NCBI GenBank assembly: GCA_020161855.1
Contig: JAIUNJ010000001.1
Location: forward strand, 558,001-622,000
Length of the DNA stretch: 64,000 bases
Direction of reading: 5' to 3'
From: Pseudomonadota bacterium
GTDB lineage: Bacteria; Pseudomonadota; Alphaproteobacteria; Rhizobiales; Aestuariivirgaceae
Shown here: positions 33,710 through 43,525 of the stretch, in pieces
Layout: every line of letters starts with the position of its first letter
How positions within the stretch are numbered: the stretch's first letter is position 1
Notes under the pieces: generated by a model
What the model was told of the DNA's origin: nothing
The model's input: the letters and a program-made list of their open reading frames with translations, nothing else
The model's database searches: none
Position numbers and translations under genes: made by a program

Positions 33710-35771
33710 CAAGCGCTACGACATTCTCTTTGAGCCGGTGAAGATCGGGCCGCTCACCGCCAAGAACCGCTTCTACCAGGTGCCGCATTGCAATGGCGGC
33801 GGCTATCGCGATCCTTCGGCGGTTGCCGAGATGCGGCGGGTGAAAAGCGAGGGTGGCTGGGGCGTCATCTTCACCGAGCAGGTGGAAATCCACCATACCT
33901 CGGAGATCACACCCTTCATCGAGCTGCGCCTGTGGGAGGACAAGGATATTCCTTCCTTCGTCAAGATGGCGGATGCGATCCATGCGCACGGCGCCCTGGC
34001 GGGCGTGGAACTGGCCTATCCAGGCGTCAACGGGCCCAATCTCTATTCACGCGAAGTGCCGATGGCGCCGGTCAACATGCCGATCCTGACCTTCACCAGC
34101 GATCCGGTGCAGGCGCGTGCCATGGACAAGGAGGATATCCGCAACCTGCGCCACTGGCACAAGCTCGCCTATCGCCGGGCCAAGGCGGCGGGCTTCGACA
34201 TCATGTGCCTTTACGGGGCGCATGGTTTCGGCGTGATCCAGCATTTTCTCAGCCCGCGAATCAATCAGCGTACGGATGAATATGGCGGGAGCCTGAAGAA
34301 CCGGGCGCGGCTCTTTGCCGAACTGGTGGCCGATGCCAGGGATGAGGTGGGCGACACCTGCGCCATCTCGGTGCGCCTGTCGCTCGACGAGATGGCGGGC
34401 ATCGACGGCTTCACCAACGATCATCTGCGCGAACTGGTGGCGATGCACGCAGAGCTTCCCGATGTCTGGGATTTTGCCCATGGCACATGGGAGGCCTGCT
34501 CAGGCACCTCGCGCTTCAAGGAAGAAGCGGCACAGGAGGATTTGATCCGCGGCCTGAAGCAGCTGACACCGAAGCCGGTGGTCGGCGTCGGCCGCTTCAC
34601 CTCCGCTGACCTCATGGTGCGGCAGGTGAAACAGGGGATCATCGACTTCATCGGAGCGGCACGGCCTTCGATTGCCGATCCCTTCCTACCGAGGAAGATC
34701 GACGAGGGGCGGATCGAAGACATTCGCGAGTGTATCGGCTGCAACATCTGCATCACCGGCGACATGACCATGGGCATCTCGCGCTGCACGCAGAATTCCT
34801 CCTTCATGGAAGAGTGGCGGAAGGGCTGGCACCCGGAGCGCATGCGCAAGAAGGCCGCGGCCAAGCGCGTGCTGGTGGTGGGATCGGGCCCGGCGGGGCT
34901 CTCGGCGGCGCATCGGCTGGGCCTGCGTGGCTATGAGGTGGCGCTGGCCGAAGCCCGGACCGAAGTTGGCGGGCGCGTGACACTGGAAAGCCGCCTGCCC
35001 GGGCTTTCCGCCTGGGCGCGGGTGCGGGACTACCGCATGGGCCAGATCCAGAAGATGAGCAATGTGGAGGTTTACAAGGACTCCGCGCTCACGGCCGAGG
35101 ATGTGCTGGGCTTCGGAGCCGCGCATGTGTGCGTGGCGACGGGTGCGACCTGGCGGCGCGACGGCACGGCACGGTTTCATCTCAAGCCCTTCGCCATCGC
35201 GGCGGATCTGCCGGTGTTCACACCGGATGACCTGATGGGTGGCGCAAAGCCCGCAGGGCAAGTACTCATCTTTGACGACGATCACTATTACATGGGCGGT
35301 GTGATGGCGGAGCTTCTGCTGAAACTCGGCTGCAAGGTGAGCCTCGTGACGCCATCGACCAAGGTTTCGGAATGGAGCACCAACACGCTGGAGCAGGGCT
35401 TCATCCAGAAGCGCCTTCTGGAGTCGGGCGTCGATGTGCGGGTGACACGGGCCCTGATGAGCGCAGGCAATGGCGCCGCGACACTTTCCTGCACCTATAC
35501 GGGGCGTGAAGAAGAGATTGCCTGCGATGCGCTGCTTCTGGTGACGGCGCGCAATCCGGTCGATGGGCTGGTCCATGCCCTCAACGCACAGTCTGCGGCC
35601 TGGGCCGATGCAGGTATCGAAACGGTGAAGGCCATCGGCGATGCGGAAGCCCCGTCATCAGCCATTGCCTGGTCGACCTATGCCGGCCATCGCTATGCCG
35701 AGGATCTCGATGAGCCGGACCCTGGCGATGCCATGAGCTTCAGGCGTGAAATTGCGGAGCTGCAATCGTGA
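33702..35771 (+). CDS. Dimethylamine/trimethylamine dehydrogenase-like iron-sulfur flavoprotein
   Basis: A 689-residue protein of the OYE-like NADH:flavin oxidoreductase/TMADH family. An N-terminal FMN TIM barrel (to about residue 350) has HCNGGGYRDPSA and VELAYPGVNGPNLYS. The 4Fe-4S motif CIGCNICITGDMTMGISRC lies at about 345-364, and a dinucleotide-binding domain begins VLVVGSGPAGLSAAHRLG. Methylamine or betaine-type substrates are typical. The ATG at 33702 overlaps the deacetylase stop by eight bases, so the two are coupled. Confidence 0.9.
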   Translation: MRDKRYDILFEPVKIGPLTAKNRFYQVPHCNGGGYRDPSAVAEMRRVKSEGGWGVIFTEQVEIHHTSEITPFIELRLWEDKDIPSFVKMADAIHAHGALAGVELAYPGVNGPNLYSREVPMAPVNMPILTFTSDPVQARAMDKEDIRNLRHWHKLAYRRAKAAGFDIMCLYGAHGFGVIQHFLSPRINQRTDEYGGSLKNRARLFAELVADARDEVGDTCAISVRLSLDEMAGIDGFTNDHLRELVAMHAELPDVWDFAHGTWEACSGTSRFKEEAAQEDLIRGLKQLTPKPVVGVGRFTSADLMVRQVKQGIIDFIGAARPSIADPFLPRKIDEGRIEDIRECIGCNICITGDMTMGISRCTQNSSFMEEWRKGWHPERMRKKAAAKRVLVVGSGPAGLSAAHRLGLRGYEVALAEARTEVGGRVTLESRLPGLSAWARVRDYRMGQIQKMSNVEVYKDSALTAEDVLGFGAAHVCVATGATWRRDGTARFHLKPFAIAADLPVFTPDDLMGGAKPAGQVLIFDDDHYYMGGVMAELLLKLGCKVSLVTPSTKVSEWSTNTLEQGFIQKRLLESGVDVRVTRALMSAGNGAATLSCTYTGREEEIACDALLLVTARNPVDGLVHALNAQSAAWADAGIETVKAIGDAEAPSSAIAWSTYAGHRYAEDLDEPDPGDAMSFRREIAELQS

Positions 35772-36655
35772 GCAAGGTGAAATTCGCCATCACCCAGATG
35801 GCATCGCGGAATGACTGGCAGAAGAACTGCGATACCGGCGAGGCGCTGGTGCGGCAGGCGGCCAAGGCCGGTGCGCAGCTTGTGCTGCTGCAGGAGCTCT
35901 TCGACGGCAACTATTTCTGCATCGAACAGCATGCACAGTTCCTCGACAAGGCGGTTGAGCTGGACAGGCATCCAACGGTGAGGCGCTTTGCGGCCCTGGC
36001 CAAGGAACTGGGCGTGGTCCTGCCGGTGAGCGTCTTCGAGCGGGCGGGCAATACCTGTTTCAACACGACGGTGATCGTCGATGCCGATGGCCGCCAACTG
36101 GGTCACTACCGCAAAAGCCATATTCCGGATGGGCGCGGCTATCAGGAGAAATTCTATTTCTCGCCGGGCGATACGGGCTTCAAGGTCTGGGAGACGGCGG
36201 TGGGCACCGTCGGCCTCGGCATCTGCTGGGACCAGTGGTTTCCGGAATGTGCCCGCGCCATGGCCCTGATGGGTGCGGAAGTGCTGCTCTATCCGACGGC
36301 AATCGGTTCCGAACCGCCCAACCCCGGCTATGACTCCAGCACGCATTGGCAGAACACCATGCGCGGCCATGCGGCGGCCAATATCATGCCGCTTCTCGCC
36401 TCCAACCGCATCGGCAAGGAGACGGCACCCGACGGGCGCTCCGATGTATTCTATGGACGCTCGTTCATTGCCGATTATCAGGGCGAGAAACTGCAGGAGA
36501 TGGACCGCACGGAAGAAGGCTTCCGGCTGCAGGATTTTGACCTGGCCGCGATCAGGGACCTGCGCCGCTCCTGGGGCCTTTTCCGTGACCGGCGGCCAGA
36601 GATGTATGGTGCGCTGATGACGCTGGACGGCCGGCAGCGGAGTGCTGCGGTCTAG
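35768..36655 (+). CDS. aguB: N-carbamoylputrescine amidase
   Basis: A 295-residue nitrilase-superfamily enzyme that converts N-carbamoylputrescine to putrescine, CO2 and ammonia. The Glu-Lys-Cys triad is seen in LVLLQELFDGNYFC (Glu), HYRKSHIPDGRGYQEKFYFSPG (Lys) and LGICWDQWFPE (Cys). Length and motif spelling match AguB closely. It overlaps the previous gene by four bases and ends at CTAG shared with the convergent MFS gene. Confidence 0.94.
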   Translation: MSKVKFAITQMASRNDWQKNCDTGEALVRQAAKAGAQLVLLQELFDGNYFCIEQHAQFLDKAVELDRHPTVRRFAALAKELGVVLPVSVFERAGNTCFNTTVIVDADGRQLGHYRKSHIPDGRGYQEKFYFSPGDTGFKVWETAVGTVGLGICWDQWFPECARAMALMGAEVLLYPTAIGSEPPNPGYDSSTHWQNTMRGHAAANIMPLLASNRIGKETAPDGRSDVFYGRSFIADYQGEKLQEMDRTEEGFRLQDFDLAAIRDLRRSWGLFRDRRPEMYGALMTLDGRQRSAAV

Positions 36656-38064
36656 CGCGCCGCTTTCAGCAAGAGTTTCGCCATCCGCGCGGCCGTTGCC
36701 AGTGCAAGCAGGCCAGGCAGGCAGGCGACTGCGAAGATCAGCATCATGGTATCGCGCAGGTGGTCGCCCTGGAGCGTGGCGAAGCCAAGGACATTGCCGA
36801 TGACGCCGAAGAGTGCGGCACCAATGCCATAGCCTGCTCCCATGATGGTGGGCAGAAGGCCCGATGTGACATCGCGTTCGCTCAAGGGGGCCGCCTCCAT
36901 GCTGGCCTGGCTGAGTGCGCCCCAGTTGATGCCGAAAGCTGCACCCAGGGCGACTTGTGAAGCCACCATGGCGAGGGGGCTGTGCCACCACAGGGCCGCG
37001 GCGAGGATGAGATAGCCTGCGATCAAGAAGACCGGGCCGAGCCAGATGAAATGCAGCCGCCAGCGCCTGCTCGCGACATTGCTTGCGAGAAGCTGCGTGC
37101 CGCTCCAGCTCAAGGCCATGATGGCGCTGAGCAGGCCGGCGCTGAAGGCCGAATAGCCCCAGAGAAACTGCAGGGTATAGACCAGAAAGACGGCAACAGA
37201 GGCTTCCGCCACCGGCATGAGCAGCGCTGTCCACAGACCAAGCCCCACAGGCGCGGAGAGGCGAAAGGCATCGGCGGGAAGGAGGCGTGGTATGTTGCGG
37301 CGGTCGGCCATGACAACCAGCCAGAAGACAGCGCCACCGGACAGCAGGACGACCGTCTTCAGCCAATTACTCGCGGCCAGATCAGCGACGACCACAAGGG
37401 TCATGGCGGCGGCGATGGCGACGAGTGTCTTCCAGGGCAGGCTGTGCGTGATCTCCTTCTGCTCATCGTCCCGTACCACAACCGGCACAAGCGCAATGAA
37501 AGCGATGGCCAGCGGCAGCGACGACAGGAAGGAGGCGCGCCAGGAAACATGCTCGGCGAGGAGGCCGGAGAGGGCCGGGCCACCGCAGGCGGCAATGGCC
37601 CAGGCGGCTGCTTCGACACCGAAGACCTTGGGGAGAAGGCGCGACGGAAAGAGGCGCGGGATCAGCACATAGCAGCCGGCATCGATAAAGCCTGCAGCGA
37701 TGCCCTGCAGGGCTCGGCCCACGAGCAGGATGGGCATGGAAGGTGCTGCAGCCGATATGCAGGTGCCGGTCATGAAGACGATGGCCGAAACGATGAAAAG
37801 GCGGCGCGCGCCGATGCGCTGCATCGTTGTTGCCGCAGCGACACCCGTGGCGATGGCGAAAACCAGATAGACGCTGGTGGCCCATGAGATGAGGTGCCCG
37901 CCGCCGAGATCGGCGATGACCGACGGCAGGGCCGTGCTCACGAGGAAGGCATTGAAGGCGAAGAGCACCACGCCAATGGACAGGGTGACCGTGGGCAGGA
38001 TGAAATCACCTGAGACAAGCTCTGACCATTTGCCCGATTGCGCTTCGTCTGTTGCCACTGACAT
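36652..38064 (-). CDS. MFS transporter, probable SoxR-controlled efflux pump
   Basis: A 470-residue major facilitator protein of the DHA2-like drug/proton antiporter type with about 12-14 predicted helices. The loop motif GARRLFIVSAIVF (motif A region) and FIDAGCYVLIPRLFP are seen. The ATG at 38064 is chosen over the upstream one at 38136, because the region between them holds the SoxR box and promoter. Redox-active compounds that trigger SoxR are plausible substrates. Confidence 0.85.
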   Translation of the reverse strand: MSVATDEAQSGKWSELVSGDFILPTVTLSIGVVLFAFNAFLVSTALPSVIADLGGGHLISWATSVYLVFAIATGVAAATTMQRIGARRLFIVSAIVFMTGTCISAAAPSMPILLVGRALQGIAAGFIDAGCYVLIPRLFPSRLLPKVFGVEAAAWAIAACGGPALSGLLAEHVSWRASFLSSLPLAIAFIALVPVVVRDDEQKEITHSLPWKTLVAIAAAMTLVVVADLAASNWLKTVVLLSGGAVFWLVVMADRRNIPRLLPADAFRLSAPVGLGLWTALLMPVAEASVAVFLVYTLQFLWGYSAFSAGLLSAIMALSWSGTQLLASNVASRRWRLHFIWLGPVFLIAGYLILAAALWWHSPLAMVASQVALGAAFGINWGALSQASMEAAPLSERDVTSGLLPTIMGAGYGIGAALFGVIGNVLGFATLQGDHLRDTMMLIFAVACLPGLLALATAARMAKLLLKAAR

Positions 38065-38096
38065 GAGTCCTGCCCGCTGTTCTGTTGTGGCTACTG

Positions 38097-38127
38097 GTGC
38101 TACAACCTCAACATAAGTTGAGGTCAA
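38097..38127 (-). promoter_or_regulatory. SoxR-type promoter of the MFS gene with 19-bp spacer
   Basis: Read leftward, TTGACC (38127-38122) and TAGCAC (38102-38097) are 19 bases apart, the over-long spacing that MerR-family activators correct by twisting DNA. The spacer holds most of the SoxR box. This places the MFS gene as the activated target. Confidence 0.65.
38105..38124. promoter_or_regulatory. SoxR box, 20-bp palindrome
   Basis: ACCTCAACATAAGTTGAGGT is a palindrome with perfect 8-bp arms. Its arms CCTCAA ... TTGAGG are those of known SoxR boxes (CCTCAAGTTAACTTGAGG), with a different central six bases. It lies between the divergent MFS and soxR genes. Confidence 0.85.
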
Positions 38128-38141
38128 GGGGTTCATTGGGC

Positions 38142-38585
38142 ATGGCGGAAATTTCCATCGGCGAGCTGGCGCGGCGCAGCGGCGTCGCCGTCTCAGCCAT
38201 CCACTTCTACGAACGCAAGGGCCTGATCGAGAGCCGCCGCACGGCCGGCAACCAGCGCCGCTATGAGCGCGAAGCCCTGCGCCGCATCGCCATCGTGAAG
38301 ATTGCGCAGCAACTGGGCATTCCGCTTGCTGATATCGCGAGGATGTTTGCCGCGTTGCCGCAACAGGGGCGCACCACGCGGCGCGACTGGCAGGGCATGT
38401 CGCGGCGCTGGGCGGCCGATCTCGACCGCCGCATCGCACTTCTGCAATCGTTGCGACATCATCTCGACGACTGCATCGGCTGCGGCTGCCTCTCGCTCCA
38501 GCGTTGCGGCATGCTGAATCCCGGCGACGCGCTGGCCTCGCAAGGCTCAGGCCCCATCCGCCTCAAGCGGCGCGGAAAGGATTGA
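38142..38585 (+). CDS. soxR: Redox-sensitive transcriptional activator SoxR
   Basis: A 147-residue MerR-family regulator. The N-terminal helix-turn-helix is ISIGELARRSGVAVSAIHFYERKGLI, and the [2Fe-2S] cysteines are in CIGCGCLSLQRC near residue 110, followed by NPGDAL, the SoxR signature. The ATG at 38142 is preferred. It lies 17 bases right of a SoxR box and is divergent from the MFS gene. In many non-enteric bacteria SoxR controls transporters and redox enzymes rather than SoxS; no soxS is seen here. Confidence 0.96.
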   Translation: MAEISIGELARRSGVAVSAIHFYERKGLIESRRTAGNQRRYEREALRRIAIVKIAQQLGIPLADIARMFAALPQQGRTTRRDWQGMSRRWAADLDRRIALLQSLRHHLDDCIGCGCLSLQRCGMLNPGDALASQGSGPIRLKRRGKD

Positions 38586-38663
38586 GGGCCCGGCCGCGAA
38601 GGGCCATGGACTTGCCGCGCATGGCTTTGTAGAGGGAGGCCAACAAGGACTTGGGAGGATCTC

Positions 38664-39407
38664 ATGGGCGGCAGACTGGCAGGCAAGACGGCGCTGGTGA
38701 CATCGGCAGCGCAGGGCATTGGGCGCGCAACCGTGCTGGCCATGGTGGCCGAGGGCGCAAAGGTGGTTGCCACCGATATCAATGAAGCGGCACTCGCTTC
38801 CCTGGCCAAGGAAAGCCCTGCCATCACCACCATGGTGCTCGACGTTACCAAGCAGGAGCAGGTGGACAAGGTGGCGAAGGCTCTCGGCGCGCCCGACGTG
38901 CTGTTCAACTGCTCGGGCTATGTCCATGCCGGCACGATCATGGACGTAACCGACAAGGACTGGGACTTTGCCTTCGAGCTCAATGTGCGCGCCCACTATC
39001 GCCTGATGCGCGCCTTCACGCCCGGCTGGCTCGACAAGGGCAAGGCCTCGATCATCAACATGGCTTCGCTCGCTTCGTCCGTGAAGGGCGTGCCCAACCG
39101 CTTCCTCTACGGCACCTCGAAGGCCGCCGTGATCGGCATGACCAAAGCCATGGCCGCCGATTTCCTGGCCAAGGGCATTCGCGTCAATGCCATCTGCCCC
39201 GGCACGGTTGATACGCCGTCGCTGCACGATCGCATGCGGGCCACCGGCGACTATGAAAAGGCCAAGGCCGCCTTCATCGGCCGCCAGCCGATGGGCCGCC
39301 TGGGCCAGGCCGAGGAGATCGCCGCACTGGTCGTTTATCTGGCAAGTGATGAAAGTGCGTTCATCACCGGTCAGGCCATTAACATTGATGGTGGCTGGTC
39401 CGTCTAA
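38664..39407 (+). CDS. Short-chain dehydrogenase/reductase
   Basis: A 247-residue SDR with TSAAQGIGRATVLAM at 13-27 (cofactor), FNCSGYVHAG in place of the usual NNAG, the Ser in NMASLASSVKG, YGTSKAAVIGMTKAMA (Tyr and Lys) and CPGTVDTPS. The RMRATG...FIGRQPMGRLG end resembles L-fuconate or 3-hydroxybutyrate type dehydrogenases, but the substrate is undetermined. GGGAGG precedes the ATG. It stands alone between soxR and the polyamine transporter. Confidence 0.87.
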   Translation: MGGRLAGKTALVTSAAQGIGRATVLAMVAEGAKVVATDINEAALASLAKESPAITTMVLDVTKQEQVDKVAKALGAPDVLFNCSGYVHAGTIMDVTDKDWDFAFELNVRAHYRLMRAFTPGWLDKGKASIINMASLASSVKGVPNRFLYGTSKAAVIGMTKAMAADFLAKGIRVNAICPGTVDTPSLHDRMRATGDYEKAKAAFIGRQPMGRLGQAEEIAALVVYLASDESAFITGQAINIDGGWSV

Positions 39408-39531
39408 GGCGGGCTTCACGCGGCGGCTTGATGTTTTTCGGCGCCATGCCGGTCATTCCGTTGATTCATTTGCTCTTTTCCCCGTGCATCCTGATGGCGC
39501 GGATGTCGTGGCCTGTTTTTCAGTCATGCCC

Positions 39532-39560
39532 TTGGCAAAGGCTGAAAAGCGGGCTTTAGT
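39532..39560 (+). promoter_or_regulatory. Candidate promoter of the pot operon
   Basis: TTGGCA (39532-39537) and TTTAGT (39555-39560) are 17 bases apart, 60-90 bases before the first transporter gene. The match to the sigma-70 consensus is moderate (five and four of six). The 215-base gap otherwise holds nothing recognisable. Confidence 0.35.
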
Positions 39561-39622
39561 GCTTGATAACGAGGTGCCCGGCAGAGGTGCCCGTTTGTAC
39601 GGTTCCTCGGGGAGACGCAATT

Positions 39623-40723
39623 TTGGCTTCAGTGGCAAGCGCGATTGATGCGCGCGGCGTAAGCAAAGTGTTCAGAGGTGCAGGGCAGGACGAAGTGCGT
39701 GCCCTCGATCACGTCTCGGTTGCCATCCGGGAAAACGAGTTCTTCACGCTTCTGGGCCCTTCGGGGTGCGGCAAGACCACACTGCTCCGGCTGATTGCCG
39801 GTTTTGATTTTCCGACTGAAGGCGAGATCCTTCTCTATGGCGACGATATCGCCATGCTCCCGCCCTACAAGCGGCCGGTGAACACGGTGTTCCAGAATTA
39901 CGCGCTCTTCCCGCACATGACGGTGGCGCAGAACATCGGCTTCGGCCTCGAGATGCTGGGCAAGCCCAAGGATGAAATTGCGGGGCGCGTGGCAGAGATG
40001 CTGCGGCTCGTGCGCATGGAAGAGCTGAAAGACCGTCGCACCTCGCAGATTTCCGGCGGCCAGCAACAGCGCGTGGCGCTGGCCCGCGCGCTGGCGCCAC
40101 GGCCAAAAGTGTTGCTGCTCGACGAGCCGCTCTCGGCACTGGACTACAAGCTGCGCAAGGACATGCAGATTGAATTGAAGCGCCTGCAGCACGAAACCGG
40201 CATCACCTTCATCTTTGTGACCCATGACCAGGAAGAGGCGCTGACCATGTCTGACCGCATCGCGGTCATGAGTAAGGGGCGTATCCTGCAGATCGGCAGC
40301 CCGCGTGATATCTATGAGCGCCCGGCGGAACGCTTCGTCGCCAACTTCATCGGCGAGACCAACATGCTGAAGGGCAAGCTCGGCAAGGTGAGCAAGGACC
40401 TGGCCGACGTGACCTTGCATGCCGGCCCCAAGCTCAAGGCCACGGTGCCAGAAACACTGCCCGCATCTGGTGAGGTTACCGTGGTGATCCGGCCCGAACA
40501 TGCTCGCATCGCTCCGGGCGGCAAGACGGCCGGCCTGCTCAAGGGCGAGCTTGAAAACATCGTGTTCTTCGGCACTGACACGCATTTCCATGTGAAGCTC
40601 AACGACGGTTCGCCCTTTATCGTGCGGCAGCAGAACGCCTCGAGCGAGGCACCCGGCCTCAGCATAGGCTCGCAGGTCTCCATTGCCGTGGCCGAGAATT
40701 CGGCCCGCGTGCTGAAGGACTGA
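39623..40723 (+). CDS. potA: Polyamine ABC transporter ATP-binding protein
   Basis: A 366-residue ABC ATPase. Walker A is GPSGCGKTT, the Q-loop is [13 protein letters not shown], the signature is [15 protein letters not shown], Walker B is [12 protein letters not shown], and the H-loop is FVTHDQEE; the C-terminal 120 residues form a TOBE-like domain ([10 protein letters not shown]). The start is TTG at 39623 with GGGGAGA seven bases upstream; no ATG fits. It precedes two permeases and two binding proteins, which makes spermidine/putrescine-type uptake likely. Confidence 0.92.
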   Translation: MASVASAIDARGVSKVFRGAGQDEVRALDHVSVAIRENEFFTLLGPSGCGKTTLLRLIAGFDFPTEGEILLYGDDIAMLPPYKRPVNTVFQNYALFPHMTVAQNIGFGLEMLGKPKDEIAGRVAEMLRLVRMEELKDRRTSQISGGQQQRVALARALAPRPKVLLLDEPLSALDYKLRKDMQIELKRLQHETGITFIFVTHDQEEALTMSDRIAVMSKGRILQIGSPRDIYERPAERFVANFIGETNMLKGKLGKVSKDLADVTLHAGPKLKATVPETLPASGEVTVVIRPEHARIAPGGKTAGLLKGELENIVFFGTDTHFHVKLNDGSPFIVRQQNASSEAPGLSIGSQVSIAVAENSARVLKD

Positions 40724-40727
40724 GATC

Positions 40728-41654
40728 ATGTCCAACGCGGAAGCCGTCGCCAAAAAATTCAGGGAGAGGGATATCTTCGGGCGCTGGCTCCTGTCGTTTC
40801 CGGCCCTCTTTGTCATTTTCATCGCAGCGGTCGGGCCGCTCTTCGTCATGCTGCTCTATTCCTTCATGGTGAAGGGCGACTATGGCGACGTGAAATACTG
40901 GCAGTTCTCCGGGGACGGCTGGTTCAGCGTTTTCTTCCAGCGCGATATCTTCGACGACACGGTTTCCGTGGCCGATGCGCATCTCCTGATTCTCTGGCGC
41001 TCGATCAGGCTGGCAGCCATGACGACGGTGCTCACCCTGTTCTTCGGCTTCCCCACGGCCTATTTCATCGCCACGCGGCCGGAAGGCAAGCGCGAGCTCT
41101 GGCTCTTCCTGATCACCATCCCGTTCTGGACCAACATCCTCATCCGCACCTTCGCCATTCAGGAAACGATCCGCAACGAGGGTGTGTTCAATACCGTTCT
41201 GATGAAACTGGGGATTATCTCATCCCCCATCCAGATCATGTTCACGGATACGGCCGTGCTGCTCGGCATGGTCTATGTCTACCTGCCGCTGATGGTGTTG
41301 CCGGTCTACGCTTCACTTGAAAAGCTCGACTTCCGCCTCGTCGAGGCAGGCTATGATCTCTATGCCCCGCGCCTGCAGGTGCTGTGGCGGATCATCCTGC
41401 CGCTCACCAAGCCCGGCATCATTGCAGGCTCAATCCTCGTCTTCATTCCGGCGATCGGCGCCTATGTGACGCCACGCGTTCTGGGTGGCGGCAAGAACAT
41501 GATGCTCGGCAACCTGATCGAGCTGCAATTCGGCCAGGGCCGCAACTGGCCGCTGGGGGCCGCCCTTTCCATCACGCTGATGATCATCGTGACGGTGGCC
41601 CTGCTCTTCTATGTGCGTAACGCATCAAAGTCGGGGGCCGGCCATGGCCACTAG
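40728..41654 (+). CDS. potB: Polyamine ABC transporter permease (PotB type)
   Basis: A 308-residue inner-membrane permease with about six helices. The N-terminus is cytoplasmic, followed by LSFPALFVIFIAAVGPLFVMLLY. The EAA loop that contacts the ATPase is EAGYDLYAPRLQVLWRIILPLTKPG. It is preceded by the ATPase with a four-base gap. An unusual long loop (DGWFSVFFQRDIFDDTVSV) follows helix 1. Its stop overlaps the next permease by 11 bases. Confidence 0.92.
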   Translation: MSNAEAVAKKFRERDIFGRWLLSFPALFVIFIAAVGPLFVMLLYSFMVKGDYGDVKYWQFSGDGWFSVFFQRDIFDDTVSVADAHLLILWRSIRLAAMTTVLTLFFGFPTAYFIATRPEGKRELWLFLITIPFWTNILIRTFAIQETIRNEGVFNTVLMKLGIISSPIQIMFTDTAVLLGMVYVYLPLMVLPVYASLEKLDFRLVEAGYDLYAPRLQVLWRIILPLTKPGIIAGSILVFIPAIGAYVTPRVLGGGKNMMLGNLIELQFGQGRNWPLGAALSITLMIIVTVALLFYVRNASKSGAGHGH

Positions 41655-42456
41655 AAGCCGCAAGCCTTTCGATCTCCGCGCCCAGCCGGGCTTCCTTTTC
41701 ATCGCGATGATCTGCTTCTTCATGCTCTATCTGCCGATCGTGACGCTGGTGGTCTTCGCCTTCAACGCGGGCGAGTCGGTTGCGGTGTGGCAGGGATTCT
41801 CGACGCGCTGGTTCCAGTCGGCCTGGCATAACAGCCAGGTGCAGGAAGCGGCCTGGCGGACGCTTTATGTGGCTACCATCGCTGCAACGGGTGCCGCGAT
41901 CATGGCCACCATGGCGGCGCTGGCCACGACCCGGACAGCGGGCTATCGCGGCCTCACTTTCAAATATGCCTTCATCAACCAGCCGCTGATGGTGCCTGAG
42001 ATCGTCACCGCTGTTGCCCTGCTCATCGTGTTCTCGCGCTTCAAGGTGTGGAGCGGCTACACGGGCATCGGCTATGTGCTGCTCGCCCATACGGCCTTCT
42101 GCATCCCCTTCGCCTACCTGCCCATCCGCGCGCGGCTTGAATCCATGGACCTGACGCTGGAGCGTGCGGCGGCCGATCTCTATGCCACGCCATGGAACGC
42201 CTTCCGCCGGGTGACGCTGCCGCTGCTATGGCCCGGCATCCTGGCCGGTTACATGCTGGCCTTCGTGATCTCCCTCGATGACGTGGTCATCACCGAGTTC
42301 GTCAAATCCGGCGGGCAGGAAACACTGCCCACCTACATGCTGGGGCAATTGCGCCGCGTCGTGACACCGGAAATCAACGCGATCTCCTCTGTCTTCCTGG
42401 CGCTGTCGATCCTGATCGTCACCCTGTTCTTCATCGTCAGCCGCAAGAGAAACTAG
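41644..42456 (+). CDS. potC: Polyamine ABC transporter permease (PotC type)
   Basis: A 270-residue permease with about six helices. [22 protein letters not shown] is the typical PotC N-terminus, and the EAA loop is [50 protein letters not shown] is also a PotC/PotI hallmark. The ATG at 41644 is preferred to one 33 bases upstream. Confidence 0.92.
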   Translation: MATRSRKPFDLRAQPGFLFIAMICFFMLYLPIVTLVVFAFNAGESVAVWQGFSTRWFQSAWHNSQVQEAAWRTLYVATIAATGAAIMATMAALATTRTAGYRGLTFKYAFINQPLMVPEIVTAVALLIVFSRFKVWSGYTGIGYVLLAHTAFCIPFAYLPIRARLESMDLTLERAAADLYATPWNAFRRVTLPLLWPGILAGYMLAFVISLDDVVITEFVKSGGQETLPTYMLGQLRRVVTPEINAISSVFLALSILIVTLFFIVSRKRN

Positions 42457-42475
42457 AACCGCAAAGGAGCAAAGC

Positions 42476-43510
42476 ATGAACTGGAAGTTGATGGCGACAG
42501 CGCTGAGCGTTGCTTTCGTGACCGGATTTTCACCTGTGCAAGCTGCAGGCGAACTGCACATTTTCAACTGGGGTAATTATACCAGCCCCGAGCTCATCAA
42601 GAAGTTCGAACAAACCTATGATGTGAAGGTGACGATCACCGACTACGACTCGAACGACACAGCGCTTTCCAAGGCGCGGGCTGGAGGCACCGGCTTCGAT
42701 ATCGTGGTGCCGTCCTCGAACTACATTCCGATCTGGATCAGCGAAGGACTCGTACAAGAGACCGATCCGAACCAGATGGAAAACTACAAGCATATCGATG
42801 ACCGCTGGAAGGACGTCTATTATGATCAGGGCCGGAAGTACTCCGTACCCTGGGCCTGGGGCACCATCGGCGTGGTGGTGAATACCAAGGCCTACAAGGG
42901 CGATATCAACACCTGGAGCGTGGTTTTCGATCCGCCGGCGGAACTCAAGGGCAAGATCAATATCGTGCCCGAGATGGGTGACATGATGTATGCCGCCATC
43001 AAGTTTGTCGGCGGTGAACAATGTACTGGTGACAAGGACGTGCTGAAGAAGGCGCGCGATGTGCTGCTCGCCGCCAAGCCGAGCTGGATGTCGATGGAGT
43101 ATTCCACCATCGAGCCGATGGTGAAGGGGGACTTCCTCGCTTCCAGCGACTGGAACGGCTCCGGCCTGCGCCAGCGCCTGCAGAACCCCGATATCCACTA
43201 TGGCTACCCCAAGGAGGGCACGGCCATCTGGATGGACAATGTGATGGTGCTCAAGGAGGCCAAGAACCTCGAAAATGCCAAGCTTTTCCAGAACTTCATC
43301 ATGGACCCGGAGAACGCCGCCCTGATCTCGGCCTTCTCGCGCTATGCCAATGGCATCAAGGGCTCGGAAAAGTTCATGCCGGCTGATATGGTGAGCGCAC
43401 CAGAGGTGATCATCCCGGAAGAACATCTGAAAATCACGGAAATCGCCATGGCCTGTCCGCCTGCTGTGCAGGAACTCTACACTGCGATCTGGACAGACTT
43501 GCTGAAATAA
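42476..43510 (+). CDS. Polyamine ABC transporter substrate-binding protein, copy 1
   Basis: A 344-residue PotD/PotF-type periplasmic binding protein with a signal peptide ([23 protein letters not shown]). [35 protein letters not shown] and [15 protein letters not shown] are family features, with Trp and Asp residues that line the polyamine pocket. A tandem paralog of equal length follows. The two have probably specialised for different amines. Confidence 0.92.
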   Translation: MNWKLMATALSVAFVTGFSPVQAAGELHIFNWGNYTSPELIKKFEQTYDVKVTITDYDSNDTALSKARAGGTGFDIVVPSSNYIPIWISEGLVQETDPNQMENYKHIDDRWKDVYYDQGRKYSVPWAWGTIGVVVNTKAYKGDINTWSVVFDPPAELKGKINIVPEMGDMMYAAIKFVGGEQCTGDKDVLKKARDVLLAAKPSWMSMEYSTIEPMVKGDFLASSDWNGSGLRQRLQNPDIHYGYPKEGTAIWMDNVMVLKEAKNLENAKLFQNFIMDPENAALISAFSRYANGIKGSEKFMPADMVSAPEVIIPEEHLKITEIAMACPPAVQELYTAIWTDLLK

Positions 43511-43525
43511 ACAGGAGGAACCAAC

